Assembly (NCBI GenBank): GCA_009760855.2
Contig: WPIO01000020.1
Coordinates: forward strand, 929,001 to 993,000
DNA: 64,000 nt
DNA from: Cristatella mucedo
Lineage: Eukaryota; Bryozoa; Phylactolaemata; Cristatellidae
Reading direction: 5' to 3'
In this document: one piece after another, positions 1 through 38,869 of the stretch
Position numbering within the stretch: the first letter of the stretch is position 1
Layout of the letters: every line of letters starts with the position of its first letter
Program-made: the position numbers and the translations under genes
Notes under the pieces: model-generated
What the model saw: only the letters and a program-made list of their open reading frames with translations
Databases searched by the model: none
Told to the model about the DNA's origin: nothing

Positions 1-58
1 AAAGAGATTGGGTTCTCTGAGGGTGCTTTATCGAGTGCATTATTATTATTATTAATGT
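1..58 (+). mobile_element. L2A LINE 3-prime tail, cut by the window edge
   Basis: AAAGAGATTGGGTTCTCTGA, GGGTGCTTTATCGAGTGCAT, then (ATT)n: the last part of an L2A element that starts left of the window. Confidence 0.8.
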
Positions 59-595
59 CATCAATTCACGGACTCTAGCAACAGCAAGCACATCTAGGAA
101 TGCATTTCAACGATGACAGCACAGCAATAAAAGGCACACACGATCCGAACTAACTGGCAGATTACAAACAGCTGGCAAAACCAAAGCCACGGGTTGGGTA
201 GATTGCAGCACAAATCTCGTGAGCATGTATTTCAGACAAGTAGACCAGCCTAAAAGCAAGCGCCGGGACCTTGAAATCAACGATTGAATGGGATCCAGAG
301 CAGTCGGTGTGGGAAGGAGCGAAGTTTGCCACAGGCCAATTTCACGACACGAGACCGCCATTGTTCCATAGCAAGGCTGCAAAAAACCACCGCCGAGCCT
401 CAACAGCCAGCCCTCAATTTCGCTCCAACACGGGTTTTTTTCAAATCGAAGAAATTTAGATATAAGTTACCGGTGCTGAAGGCCCTGTGGCAGCGCACCG
501 TCAAACAGCTGAAGAAAAATGCGAGAAGCATTCTTATCAAGTCATGAGGATAACAATCGAGGAGTAAGTGAGCAGCATGGCAGTGCCTGCGTAAG
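59..595. other. No gene recognised
   Basis: Possible place for the missing last LZIC exon (minus strand), but no acceptor followed by a fitting C terminus was seen. Short frames here lack similarity. Confidence 0.4.
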
Positions 596-870
596 ATAAT
601 AGTAATAATAATAATAATAATACACTTGATATAGAGCCTTCCGAGAACTCAATCTCTTTATAGGCACTTTACAATTGCTGCAAAGGAAACACGATCGAGT
701 GGTGCTGACTGGAAAAGAGCGCCCCAGTCGGCAGCAGGAGAGAAGAAATCTGTTGCACAACAGCTGAGGCAGTGAGCTCCACGGCCTGTGCCACTGAACG
801 TTCGGCCAGCGCAAAACGCAGACAACAAACCGCAAAGCTCGTTTGCATAGTCGCACGCCACCACTCGTCT
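596..870 (-). mobile_element. L2 LINE pieces (inverted): L2A tail joined to L2B-like internal part
   Basis: 596-695 is an L2A tail in minus orientation (TAATAATAATACACTTGATA; CTTTACAATTGCTGCAAAGG). From about 697 the sequence switches to the L2B-like block (CAGTCGGCAGCAGGAGAGAA) seen at 22.26 and 36.75 kb. Either a chimeric subfamily or two adjacent insertions. Confidence 0.65.
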
Positions 871-1053
871 AATGCATCCTCTATCTGCTGGCGCATACAC
901 ATCAGCCCTCCAGCTTTCTAATGCGGTGGCCCGTTGAAAGCCCTGTCTCAGTCATCGAGCTCACCCCGGCGAAGCAAGCAGCCGCACGCATGGTAACCTT
1001 CCGAATCGGCGAGGTCCGCTCAGCGCCGCGCTCGGCAAGATAGCACAGCGTCG

Positions 1054-1332
1054 CACTGGTTTGGCCCAGTGGTTAAGGTGCTTGCCCCGACCAAGGTCTG
1101 GCCGCGGTCGTGAGCTCGAGCCCCATGTAATGTAATGTAATGTATCTCCGTCAGTAACTCCACAAAGTCATAAAGACCATGTGGGTGTTACACAGGAGAG
1201 TTTTGTATAGCGCACTCACAGCCTAAGCGGCTTTCGGTACGCATTCGGTAGCCAACAGACTTCGTCTCATATAGCGCCTGAATAGAGATTCGGTTCTCTT
1301 AGAGCGCTGTACAAATGAATTATATTTATAAC
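1054..1332 (+). mobile_element. SINE-1 copy split by an inverted L2B 3-prime end
   Basis: The tRNA-like head (TGGTTTGGCCCAGTGGTTAA; box-B-like GGTCGTGAGCTCGAGCCC) lies at 1054-1118 and the L2-like SINE tail at 1271-1332 (GCGCCTGAATAGAGATTCGG, AATGAATTATATTT). Between them, 1119-1270 is an L2B 3-prime end in minus orientation starting with (ATGTA)n. Confidence 0.72.
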
Positions 1333-1616
1333 TGTTTATATATATATTTATATATTTATAGCTCCCTTCCACTGCCGCTGAATATACATCTAACGACCCG
1401 GACGATTCGGCAGCCGGCGGCAGCAGCGTGAGGCACCTGGCAGGCAGCATGCAGCACGTGACACAAGCTCGCTTGACGCCGCAGGCAGCGCCGAGCCGCC
1501 GCGCCACCCTGCCCGCACTCCTGCCGCAATCAAAGGGGCGGGGCACTCGATGATGCGCTGGAGTAGTGACAGACGACAAAGCCGCACCAGCAACTCGCGC
1601 ACACGACGCCACTCAC

Positions 1617-29228
<27,612 letters not shown>

Positions 29229-29373
29229 TCAGTGCATCTTTAATTATCAGAAAATAATCATTCAAAATATATTATATGTTTATATATTTTATATCTTTAT
29301 ATTCTAGCCGCACTCTCCGAGAATTTTAAGAAGACCCGAATAACAAGCCCATAGATACTAGACTGCGGTTGTA

Positions 29374-29480
29374 GGACATTTCGCCTTGGACGTCCCCCCC
29401 CCCCCCGGACATTTGCCCCCTGGTGGACCCTAGGACATTCCCCCCCCCCGGACATTTCCCCGGGGTAGGACATTTCCACC
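29374..29480 (+). repeat. GGACATTTCCCC array (plus orientation)
   Basis: Five diverged units of GGACATT(T)CCCC type with long C runs, ending where the L2A copy begins. Confidence 0.75.
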
Positions 29481-29484
29481 TATT

Positions 29485-30155
29485 TCTCGCTGGCCTACCG
29501 GCATGTGCGATCAGGCGATTGCAGCTGGTTCAAAACTTCAAAGCTAGGCTTGTCTGTCGTGAGCGTCGCAGTTGCCACATTACACCACTTCTCGCTGACC
29601 TGCACTGGCTACCAATCAAGCAACGGATTGACTTTAAAGTTTTGTCACTCACTTTTAGTTCACTTCATTCTTTGGCTCCCGCCTGTCTCTCAGATATACT
29701 CCTCCATCAGGCAAAGCATCGTACCACCCGCTTTTCAGAATCCGACAGTTCACAAATACCCCATACAAACTTCAAATCCTTTGGAGACCGTGCATTTAGT
29801 TCGTATGCTCCCAAAGCCTGGAACTCCCTCCCAACCTGGGTCAGAAAATCCCCTGACCTGACCACATTTAAAAAGAATTTAGAAACACACCTATTTAGGA
29901 CAGCATTTAGTGGGTCCCTGTGATTCGTCCTTGATGTGCTTATGCGTGCTGACACTGTGCTTACTGCCACTAACCATATTTGCATGCTGAACCTGTGCAT
30001 GTCACCCCGAACCATGTTAATCATTTTGTTTGTTTATCAAGCATGATTTTACTCACCGTTCAATTGCATTTCCCTTTGCAGCAAATGTAAAGCGCCTAGA
30101 GAGAGATCAGGTTCTCTGTGGGCGCTTTATCAAGTGCATTATTATTATTATTATG
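29485..30155 (+). mobile_element. L2A LINE 3-prime part with ATT tail
   Basis: Open frame through 29923: LAGLPACAIRRLQLVQN, LHWLPIKQRIDFKVLSLTF, FGDRAFSSYAPKAWNSLP, THLFRTAFSGSL-stop, the L2 C-terminal domain. The 3-prime UTR with GCAAATGTAAAGCGCCTA and a final (ATT)n follows. The first bases abut a GGACATTTCC array. Confidence 0.88.
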
Positions 30156-30182
30156 GTGATGAATGTATAACTAAAAATAAAG

Positions 30183-30185
<3 letters not shown>

Positions 30186-30267
<82 letters not shown>

Positions 30268-30275
30268 GTGTGTAT
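30186..30275 (+). repeat. GT microsatellite
   Basis: (GT) about 38 repeats with one GCT interruption, after an ATATATAT lead. Confidence 0.97.
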
Positions 30276-30640
30276 GATCAAATGAAGTTCACGCTCTATT
30301 AAAATAAAATCAACTCAGTATAATTAGAAGAATGGATGGATTGGAATGATGGTTTCTAATGAAGCGAGCGCGGCGGCGGTTGCAGCAGCTGCGGCTGCGG
30401 CGAGCTATACAGTTCGGTCCCACGGGAGTTCGGTCCCACTCGACGATGCCAGGCACTCGTTCGTACCCGTCTAAGTGGGTGTGCGCTACGGCGTGCCGCG
30501 CGTTCCTGCAAATGAGCGCTATGCCTCTGAGGTCTACTGAGTAAAATTCGACCTCAAGAGATCTAGTTACGCCCAAATAAGCACTAATTAAAGCGCGGAA
30601 TACGAGCAAGGGTGGATTTAGGCGGCTGAGGTGCAGCCAG

Positions 30641-30795
30641 CCCTAAACCCTAAAACCTAAACCCTAAACCCTAAGCAGTAAACCCTAAAACCCTAAAAGC
30701 CTTAAACCCTAAACTCTAAACCCTAAACCCAAAAACCCTAAGCCCTAAACCCTAAAAACCCTAAACACTAAACCCTAAAACTTAAACCCTAAACC
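30641..30795 (+). repeat. Telomere-like CCCTAAA tract
   Basis: About 20 heptamers CCCTAAA with variants (CCTAAAA, CCCTAAG, CACTAAA). Heptamer phase rather than the hexamer CCCTAA dominates. Confidence 0.92.
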
Positions 30796-30799
30796 GTAT

Positions 30800-30865
30800 A
30801 ACGGGGGAATGTCGGGGGGAATGTCCAGAGGGAAACGTCCTGGGCGGGAAATGTCCGTATCCCGA
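30800..30865 (-). repeat. GGACATTTCCCC array (minus orientation)
   Basis: Four units of GGGGGGAATGTCC type, the inverse of those at 29374-29480; follows directly after the CCCTAAA tract. Confidence 0.7.
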
Positions 30866-31439
30866 CTGTGCATATTCGGCGAGGGGGGAACGGCCTTGAG
30901 AGTTGTCCGCGAGCAGCACGGTGCGTATACTCGATGAAGCCTGGGTGGAGTTAAAAATGTACTTCTCACGGTAGTCACAAATGCAATCGCGTGTTTGTCG
31001 CACTTAATATAGCTGTGTTGTACGTGTGTGCGTAAGTCCGCATTTGCTTGATTTAGAAAAAGACAATTGTAATAATTAGATAATTAATAAAAAATAATAC
31101 TTGTATAACAACTATTTAATAATAATTGCAATAATTAGGATCAGTCAATTGCGAGAGCCTCGATAGTCAGGAGCTCGCCGCTGTCAGAAGCAATGTCTTG
31201 CTTGATGCACCACCGGGTGGGCAGGCCGCCAACCCGGTGTAGCTTCTGTTCCCACCTCTTGGTGGCTGCGTAATTAAATCCAACCTCTTTGCATTCCTAG
31301 CAGGTTGTCGACAGCGCCACTCCGTGAGTGCACTCTTGTTACTGAAAGCACTCCGAAAGAGCGTAGTTCCGGCTTCCAACAAACTCCATCCGAATTCATT
31401 CAAATGTACTACAGGATCCAATATTTTCTAGAAATGTTT

Positions 31440-31900
31440 ATCATAATAATAATAGCAATATTTTGTATAGCGCCCTCAAAGAACCTAATCTATTTCTAGG
31501 CACTTTGCATAATCTGCAAAGGAAGCACGGATGAAGGGTTAGTGGTAGCATGCTCAATGACAAGAAGCATAATATGGTTAGAAGTAACATGCACAGGGTC
31601 AGCATGAAAATACGGTTGGCGGTAGCATGCACAGTTTCAGCACGCGTAATCTCACAAAGGACAAATCACATGGACCCACTAAATGCTGCGATAAACAGAC
31701 AAGTTTTAGCTCCCTTTTGAATGGTGACAAGTCACGGGATGTCGTAACGCAAGTCGGAAGTGAGCTCCAGGCTTTGGAAGCATGCCAGCTAAAGGCATGG
31801 TCCCCAAAGGATTTAATATGCATACGAGGTATCGCTAACCATTGAGATTCAGAAAAGCGGTGGTACGATGCCTAGCGTGGCGGGGAGTAGATTATTACTA
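31440..31900 (-). mobile_element. L2A LINE 3-prime part (inverted)
   Basis: ATT-type tail at 31443, GCGCCCTCAAAGAACCTAAT end motif, then UTR and the decayed C terminus (SFGDHAFSWHASKAWSSLPT) on the minus strand. Confidence 0.82.
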
Positions 31901-32089
31901 GGTACTCGCTGAGTTGGACTATGCTGACATTTGCTCTCGCTGATTTTATTATTTTACCGGCACTAAAAGTTGAGTGCATTAATGTTAAATGTCTTAGAAT
32001 AAGAACTGACTGGATATTTTCACTAATAAATATGAACAATTTGTGTTTCACTTCACTTTTTATTTTGCATTCCCATCATGAATGACCAG

Positions 32090-32254
<165 letters not shown>

Positions 32255-32255
<1 letters not shown>

Positions 32256-32407
32256 TAATTCATCTGTATAGAGCCCTATGAGAACTTAATCTTTATTCAG
32301 CTGCTTCACATTTGCTACGGGCTCGAGTCTCCCCACTCCGGCCATCAATTTCATTCACCATAACCTTGGTCGGGGCGAGCATCTTAACCACTGAACCAAT
32401 CCAGCAT
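32255..32407 (-). mobile_element. SINE-1 (inverted)
   Basis: ATAATTCATCTGTATAGAGC tail, GGGCTCGAGTCTCCCCACTC and AGCATCTTAACCACTGAACC. Its tail abuts the TG tract. Confidence 0.75.
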
Positions 32408-32409
32408 GG

Positions 32410-33475
32410 CTATAGCCATGCAACCCCCATGCAAAAAATACTTGCGTAGCCCGCATGATTATTATTATTATTATTCCTAGCTCACGCTCGTTAAAGATTT
32501 TGGGAGATTTTAGTGGTGCATTAAAATCAGGGCTTGAGTATCCGCTGACTTGTGAGCGGTGAGCCCAGCCTAGCCGGTGAGTGCGGCCTGCTGTCGGGCG
32601 GCAAGGATTGCATACCACGACCTAGATCGTGAAGTGCTCGAATCTTACTTGCAGTCTTTGTTTAGCACTGTCATAGGTGAAGCGTTCGCAGAGCTTTGAC
32701 AGCAAATGCGCGTGGGCTTCCTCTCTGGTCACTTTGTCTTGTAGGGTGTGTCGTACGCGACGTTCCGTTCGGGTTTCGGCATTGTATATAATTTATTTCA
32801 TTGAGGTACTGAGTAGCTTCTTTTTACTCTTGTTTTTCTCGTTGTTGTATGCAATCGCTACGCCTCTATTCTGCGGACTTTGCTCTTTTTTCTCAATGCG
32901 TTGCTATGAAACTCGCCCGTCCACAATGGCGGACGAAAACCACAGGTTTAAAGATTATAGATATTTCACTTTTGAAAAGTCCAATGGACAATTCCTACTT
33001 TATTTTATAAGGTTGGCCTGAGTGCCCGCTGACCTAGCTGGTGAGCTCTCGTCACCGAATAATCTCCTTACAAAACGAATATGAATCTAATTTTATTGAG
33101 TATATTCGTTAGCGCCCTTGTAGCGAATTAGAATTGAGGTGAGTGTACGGAACGTGCGGACGTCCTGACCATCTTTCACTTTCATATAAACTATACGGTA
33201 TGCTCTCGTAAAGAATCACAGGCTGATTTTACTTACGCATGGCTAACGCTTACCAAAGGCCGGCACAGCACGACTTTTGGCAAGCTACTCTCCTACTGGA
33301 ACTTTTAAGTGTATGCCAAATCATCTGGCCCAAGCGGAAGCTGGGAGCACCGCGAGCTCCAGTCGTCACTTTGGGAGGCAACAAATGGGGTCGCAGTACC
33401 GAGAGTCCTCGCTCCGGGAATGCCATTGCCGCAAATTGAGAACTCCGTTTAGGTTCAAAGCCATTTGAAGTTCTA
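32410..33475. other. Unassigned intergenic sequence
   Basis: No similarity recognised; T-rich stretch at 32815-32900. A small open frame at 32677-33021 has no family features. Confidence 0.4.
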
Positions 33476-34655
33476 GCATCCGTGTCGTGTGTGGGTGGGT
33501 CAGGTCTCACACACGAGACGGGTCACCTGTGGAGTTCCTCAAGGGTCTGTCCTCGGTCCTTTGCTGTTCTCCATTTATACTCAAACTCTGAGAAAAGTGA
33601 TTAAGGCCCATGTAATGGGCCTTAATCACTTTTATGCTGACGATGTTCGGCTGCATTTTTCATTCAAACGTCGGAATCTGCTGCAGCAACTGATAAACTG
33701 AGTGCCTTGCCCGACATTCGATCCTGGATGTGGGAAAACTTCTTGAAAGAAAATGAGGATAAAACCGAACAGCTGCTCATTGGACACCCTGAGCATGTGG
33801 CTAGATTAAAAGGCTTTTGTCTCCTAATAGATGATGCTGTTGTGCAACCATCACTACGTGCTCAAAATTTTGTGTCGTTTTCGAAGCTGCCTAAATTTTA
33901 AAAGCTTCATTCAGAAGACAGCTTCTACAGCTAGCCATCACGTCCGATCCTGGTCTAAGATTAGGAGCTGTCTTCCATAGTGAGTTTCAATAAATTTAAC
34001 TAGCTCCTTAATTCTGTCTCAGCTTGATTATTGTGATTCCCTCTTGGCTGGGCTACCAAAAAACCCAACTAGGCCACTTCAAATATGGCTTCAAGGCTAG
34101 TTTTCAAGTCGTAGTGGTTTGACCACGTGTCTCCTTTGCTGCAAGAGCTAGGATGGCTGCCGGTTGATCAACAAATACAGAGCAAAGTTCTAACGCTGAC
34201 CCACAAGGCCCACCACGGCTTGGCTCCTTCATACCTAGCTGAACTGTTGCAACAGTTTCAGCCTACTCGTGCCCTCAGGTCCTGTATGGACAATAAATTG
34301 ACTGTTCCATTCCTCTGCTTAAAGGCCGTTGGCGACAGAAGCTTTAGCTCTGCAGGTCCTAGACTGTGGAACTCGCTTCCACGATTCTTACGCAACGACA
34401 ACCAATCTCCTGCTGCCGAATTTGGCTCATCCTTTTCAGCGGTCCTGAGCTGCTACCTCCATGCTACTCACTACCTCAGCTGTTCTCCTGACTCTGCTAT
34501 GCTTTCCACTTTCTGTTTGTTGCGTGAGACGAAGTCTGTTGGCTACCGAATGCGTACCGAAAGCCGCTTAGGCAGTGTGTGCGTTTTACAAAACTCTTCT
34601 GCACACCCACATAGTCTTTATGGCTTTGTGGAGTTACATACGGAGGTAAATTACA
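33476..34655 (+). mobile_element. L2B LINE copy, RT palm to 3-prime end
   Basis: Colinear with the 61.2-kb copy from ATCCGTGTCGTG onward: [20 protein letters not shown] at about 33637, then [20 protein letters not shown] and LRLWNSLP-type C terminus (ORF 34127-34678). It is broken by several stops and frameshifts around 33700-34120. Contains a perfect 19-bp hairpin not present in the sister copy. Confidence 0.85.
33593..33633. repeat. Perfect 19-bp inverted repeat with 3-base spacer, inside L2B
   Basis: Arms 33593-33611 and 33615-33633 around GTA. The sister L2B copy (about 61334-61375) has only an imperfect match here. Confidence 0.95.
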
Positions 34656-35034
34656 TTTCAACGTTCAATTCCAACTAGGATAGTTCCCGATGCAGCTAAA
34701 TTTGCAAATTAGCAAATTATCTCCCCCTTTTTGAAACTCGTCATTGATGTACCGTCGTAGCAGTGTTGCGGCAGCAGTGCTATAAATATAGCAAAACATC
34801 AATCGACTCATTGTATACTTAACGTCAGTGACTGTGACGGACCTGCGGACAAACCTAACTTATTCTAGGGCTTCAGCACGCGTATGGGGCTCTAGTCGTC
34901 AGCAGGCCGGTCAAACAGAGCGCGCCGCTATCACTTTCTCAAATAAACCTTGCCCTCCGTTATTCACCCAGCTGTTGGAAACAGTTGGCCACAATGGCGC
35001 TGCGATACAGACAACTTAATGCTTTGCAGTTAAA

Positions 35035-35203
35035 AGGTTAGCTGATCAATCAGACTCATTTATTAGGCACCAGAAGAGCCTTAGCAATAATTCCTGCTTT
35101 CGCTTGGAGTGGGTATGCTAGGTATGCAGGTGTGCTTGCTGCAGGACTTGAACCCACGACCTGGTCGTGAAGAGTAAGAACCTTACTCCTGGGCTAAGAC
35201 CCA
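35035..35203 (-). mobile_element. SINE-2 (inverted)
   Basis: GTTAGCTGATCAATCAGACT tail, GCAGGACTTGAACCCACGAC head, CTTACTCCTGGGCTAAGACC. Confidence 0.78.
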
Positions 35204-35439
35204 GGTGTATAGTTGTCTCCTGACGTAGATCATGGCGGTCCGGTCTCCATCCATTACAGGCGGAGCGAAACCGCGTAACACCCCCTTGCTGGCGTTTCGG
35301 GGGCACTTTGAACGATTACCAGAAATCGCTTGCGAGCTAAAAAATAAAAAATAAAACAATTTAAAACGAGACTCCTTTGCTGCTTACGCTAAAGTTCGAA
35401 ATACCTCCATTATTAAAGCGACTAGTTCTTTAATCGAAG

Positions 35440-35760
35440 ACTTTTGGAGACAAAAGCTTTTGCTCGGCTACACTGTGGAGCTCACTTTCGCAATATTTCG
35501 CGACGACGTCTGTTCTCCTGCCGCCGATGATGGCACATCCTTTCCAGCCATTCTGAGTTGCTGCTTCCATGTTATTCAGTGCACACACTGCCGTCCTGAC
35601 TCAGCTACTCTTTTCACTTTCTTTGCGTTGCGTGAGATAAAGTCTGTTGGCTACCAAATGCATACCGAATGCAGCTAAGCCTTTGAATGTACTCCAGAAA
35701 ACTCTCAATAGTAACACGCACTCAGTCTGTGGATTTGCACATGGAGATACATTACATTGA
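35440..35760 (+). mobile_element. L2B LINE 3-prime end, diverged
   Basis: Contains TGTTCTCCTGCCGCCGATGA, AGTCTGTTGGCTACCAAATG and a final ATGGAGATACATTACATT tail; coding end decayed. Confidence 0.75.
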
Positions 35761-36521
35761 ACCGGCACCTGATGTAGGCTGGAAGCGACGATAGTCGTTA
35801 ACGGACAAAATTGACCACCCTACTATTCACGGGCAAATTTTCCGTGGTCAGCAAGTAAGGGTAAAATGACGCAAAATCCGATACACTAAAAAAAAATTCA
35901 TTACTGTCAGCCACAGTGCACAGTGCATTTGGGTTTGTATTTCATTTATATACTATCTTTTAATGTATAATGACAGCTGATAAATGTGCATCTAACCGAT
36001 TCAGCCTGGACACGTAGCCGGCTAGCTGCGGTCCAAATTTGATAGCATGGGTGCTGGAATTCATCCGAGATCTCATTGAGCGCTTGGCCTTCACTTTCGC
36101 AGACAGCCGTGCGGGCCGGCGCAGTACGGATGGAGAAAAGTGGCGTGGCCGCTCCAACGAAGCATTTTGGTGGGGGGGTAAGTAAGTTTGTCTGTCATCG
36201 CACGAACTCGGCAATGGCCCAGCCACGTTTGGCTGCAGCAGAAACGACATCGCAAATTAAACGGGCAACTGACGCTGAGCTCGCGAATTTCGTACTTTAG
36301 TGCCAAGCTCTGCTTGTCTGCTTGCGACAGGTGAGATGATCCAGTAGAAAGCAATTACATTCGCCAAACCCCATGACGATTTTCGCAGATTACTGAATTT
36401 TTCCGCAGACTGTGGCCTATATTGCACAAATTGTGATCATTTGTCTCGTAGATTTTGGCTTTTTCTGCAGATTACGTATGGCAATACCCTTAATATTTTG
36501 CCGGAATTTATATGTATGTAC

Positions 36522-36787
36522 GTATGCATCTCCGTCTGTAACTCCACAAAGTCATAAAGACCATGTGGGTGTTACGCAGGAGAGTTTTGTATAGCGCACT
36601 CACAGCCTAAGCGGCTTTCGGTACGCATTCGGTAGCCAACAGACTTCGTCTCACGCAACAAAGAGAAAGTGGGAAGCATAGCAGAGTCAGGAGAGCAGTT
36701 GAGGTAGTGAGTAGCATAGAAGTAGCAGCTCAGGACCGCTGAAAAGGATGAGCCATAGTCGGCAGTAGGAGAGTAATTGTCGTTGCT

Positions 36788-36790
<3 letters not shown>
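36522..36790 (-). mobile_element. L2B LINE 3-prime end (inverted)
   Basis: ATCTCCGTCTGTAACTCCAC through CGGTAGCCAACAGACTTCGT to CATAGTCGGCAGTAGGAGAG, then directly a GT microsatellite. Confidence 0.82.
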
Positions 36791-36842
<52 letters not shown>

Positions 36843-36847
36843 GTGTT
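36791..36847 (+). repeat. GT microsatellite
   Basis: (GT) about 25 repeats at the broken end of an L2B copy. Confidence 0.97.
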
Positions 36848-36970
36848 TATATATTTTATTTGTACAGTGAGCTAAGTAAACTTAATGTGTATCCACGAGC
36901 TTTGCATATGTCACAGGGCTCTATCCCACGACCTCTGTCAAAGAAAGTGAGCATTTCACCCCTGGGCCAA
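36845..36970 (-). mobile_element. SINE-1 (inverted), degraded
   Basis: TTTTATTTGTACAGTGAGCT tail, GGGCTCTATCCCACGACCTC, CATTTCACCCCTGGGCCAAA. Confidence 0.5.
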
Positions 36971-37904
36971 ACAATAGGGACGAAACTCCGCCTCTACTTC
37001 TGCCCAAAACGTCTACTTCCGCCCGTACTTGTTCATTTTATCGATTGCCGGTAAATTTGTCGATTGCTTGCAGGCAGATTGAAGGCAGAAAGATGGCTGA
37101 AGTCTAATTAACTTGACTTGCTTTTGATACTGATAACCATAATCTGAACCAGCCTTGTATTGGTCGTACAGCAAACCCTGGGATCTATTAGGCGTGACCT
37201 TCGAACAATGCGGCTGTTCATACCGTTTTATTGGTAGACTATGGACGACCCAAATTGGGTTGCGTGAGTTGTGAAAACGTTCAACCGAGCCTGGTGCTGC
37301 TGTAACAGATATTAGTGGGTAGCCTACTACCGCTCGACCTCAAACGCTTCGTTATGACGGACCCAAAACCGCGAGGAGCTCTCGATACTAGCGTCGGAAG
37401 GATGGCGGCCCGGTTTTAAAGCACTTTACGAATAGAGTCACATGAGCTACTCGCAGTAGGAAAAACTAGACAATACTACAGAAAGGACCCCTGGACACAG
37501 CGAAGCTATAGGGGGCGTGAGACGACCACGCAAGCGTGCACAGATGTGTGCGTTGATCAATCAATAGGCTCCCGCGGTCGTGACGCCAAACCGGGTACGT
37601 CTGTAGAGTAGCCGCTTACGCCGTCAAAGGTACGGTAAGCTCAATAACTGGATGTCGAGCGCCGGCGTCCATGTCCGAACTCGTTGAGAACTTCCGCCGC
37701 AAAGTGCCGAGCCAAGCTACTGATCTGTCACCTTACCCTTTCGTACCGGGGGCCGGCCTCCAGAGGCCGCCAGGTGGCGCCCAACTCGATATGCCAAATA
37801 CCGGCAGTCCCGGCTGCAGAACCTTACTAGAGTACAATGCTAGCTGCGACAGACTGCTCCTCTAGGAGAATGCACCTCCTTTTTCGGGCGAATGGCTTTT
37901 AACC
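36971..37904. other. Unassigned intergenic sequence
   Basis: GC slightly raised from 37300 to 37860 with short open stretches but no recognised domain. Confidence 0.4.
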
Positions 37905-38015
37905 GCTGCAAATAATAACAATGCATTTGTTATAGCGCCGCCAGAGAACTCAGTTACTTTCTAGGCACTTCATATTTTCTGCAAAGGAAGCACGACCAGC
38001 AATGGCATAGAGGTG
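37905..38015 (-). mobile_element. L2A LINE tail (inverted)
   Basis: AATAATAACAATGCATTTGT, GCGCCGCCAGAGAACTCAGT, CTGCAAAGGAAGCACGACCA. Confidence 0.72.
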
Positions 38016-38109
38016 GTCACGTTTCTTCCAGGAACAAAATGAAAGCAGAAACTGGATGACATACTGGTAATATTGCCTCAATTAAGAGGCGGTACCAACG
38101 CTTCATGCT

Positions 38110-38868
38110 GAAGTTATGCGAGATTGAGTCCATCTGAAGTCCATTCGGGCTTGTTTAGATAGGGATACCAGATCTAAGTTGGTCCATGCATTTGTGACAT
38201 CCCGTCTTGACTTCTGCAACTCAATGCTTGCTGGCCTACCGGCATGTGCAATCAGGCGATTACAGTTGGTGCAAAACTCTACAAGTAGGCTTAGCCACAG
38301 CACACCACTTCTCGCCGACCTACACTGGGTTACCAGTCAAGCAACGGAACGACTTCAATTTTCTTTCGCTCACTTTTAGGTCCCTTCATTCTTTGGCTCC
38401 AGCCTACCTATCAGATCTACTCCTCCACCAGGCCAAGCATCGTACCACCCGCTTTTCGGAAACTAACTGTTTACCTATGCCTAGTACAAACCTCAAATCC
38501 TTTGGAGACCATGCGTTTAGTTCGTATGCTCCCAAAGCCTGGAACTCACTCCCGACTTGCGTCATGACATCCCTTGACTTGACCACATTCAAAAAGAAAT
38601 TAAAAACGCACCTATTTATGACAGCATTTAGTGGGTCCCTGCGATTTGTCCTTTATGTGCTTATTCGTGCTGACACTGTGCATGTTGCCACTAACCACAC
38701 TTGAATGCTGACCCTGTGCATGTCACCCCTAACCATGTTATTCATGTTGTTTATGAAGCATGATACCACTCACCTTTCGATCGTGTTTCCTTTGCAGCAA
38801 ATGTAAAGCGCCTAGAGAGAGATTGAGTTCTCTGAGGGTGCTTTATCAAGTGTATTATTATTATTATC
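38110..38868 (+). mobile_element. L2A LINE 3-prime part with ATT tail
   Basis: The frame at 38207-38704 encodes LSLTFRSLHSLAPAYLSDLL, KSFGDHAFSSYAPKAWNSLP and THLFMTAFSGSL; earlier residues (FVTSRLDFCNSMLAGLPACA) are in another frame, so at least one frameshift is present. Ends with AGCGCCTAGAGAGAGATTGA and (ATT)n. Confidence 0.88.
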
Positions 38869-38869
38869 T

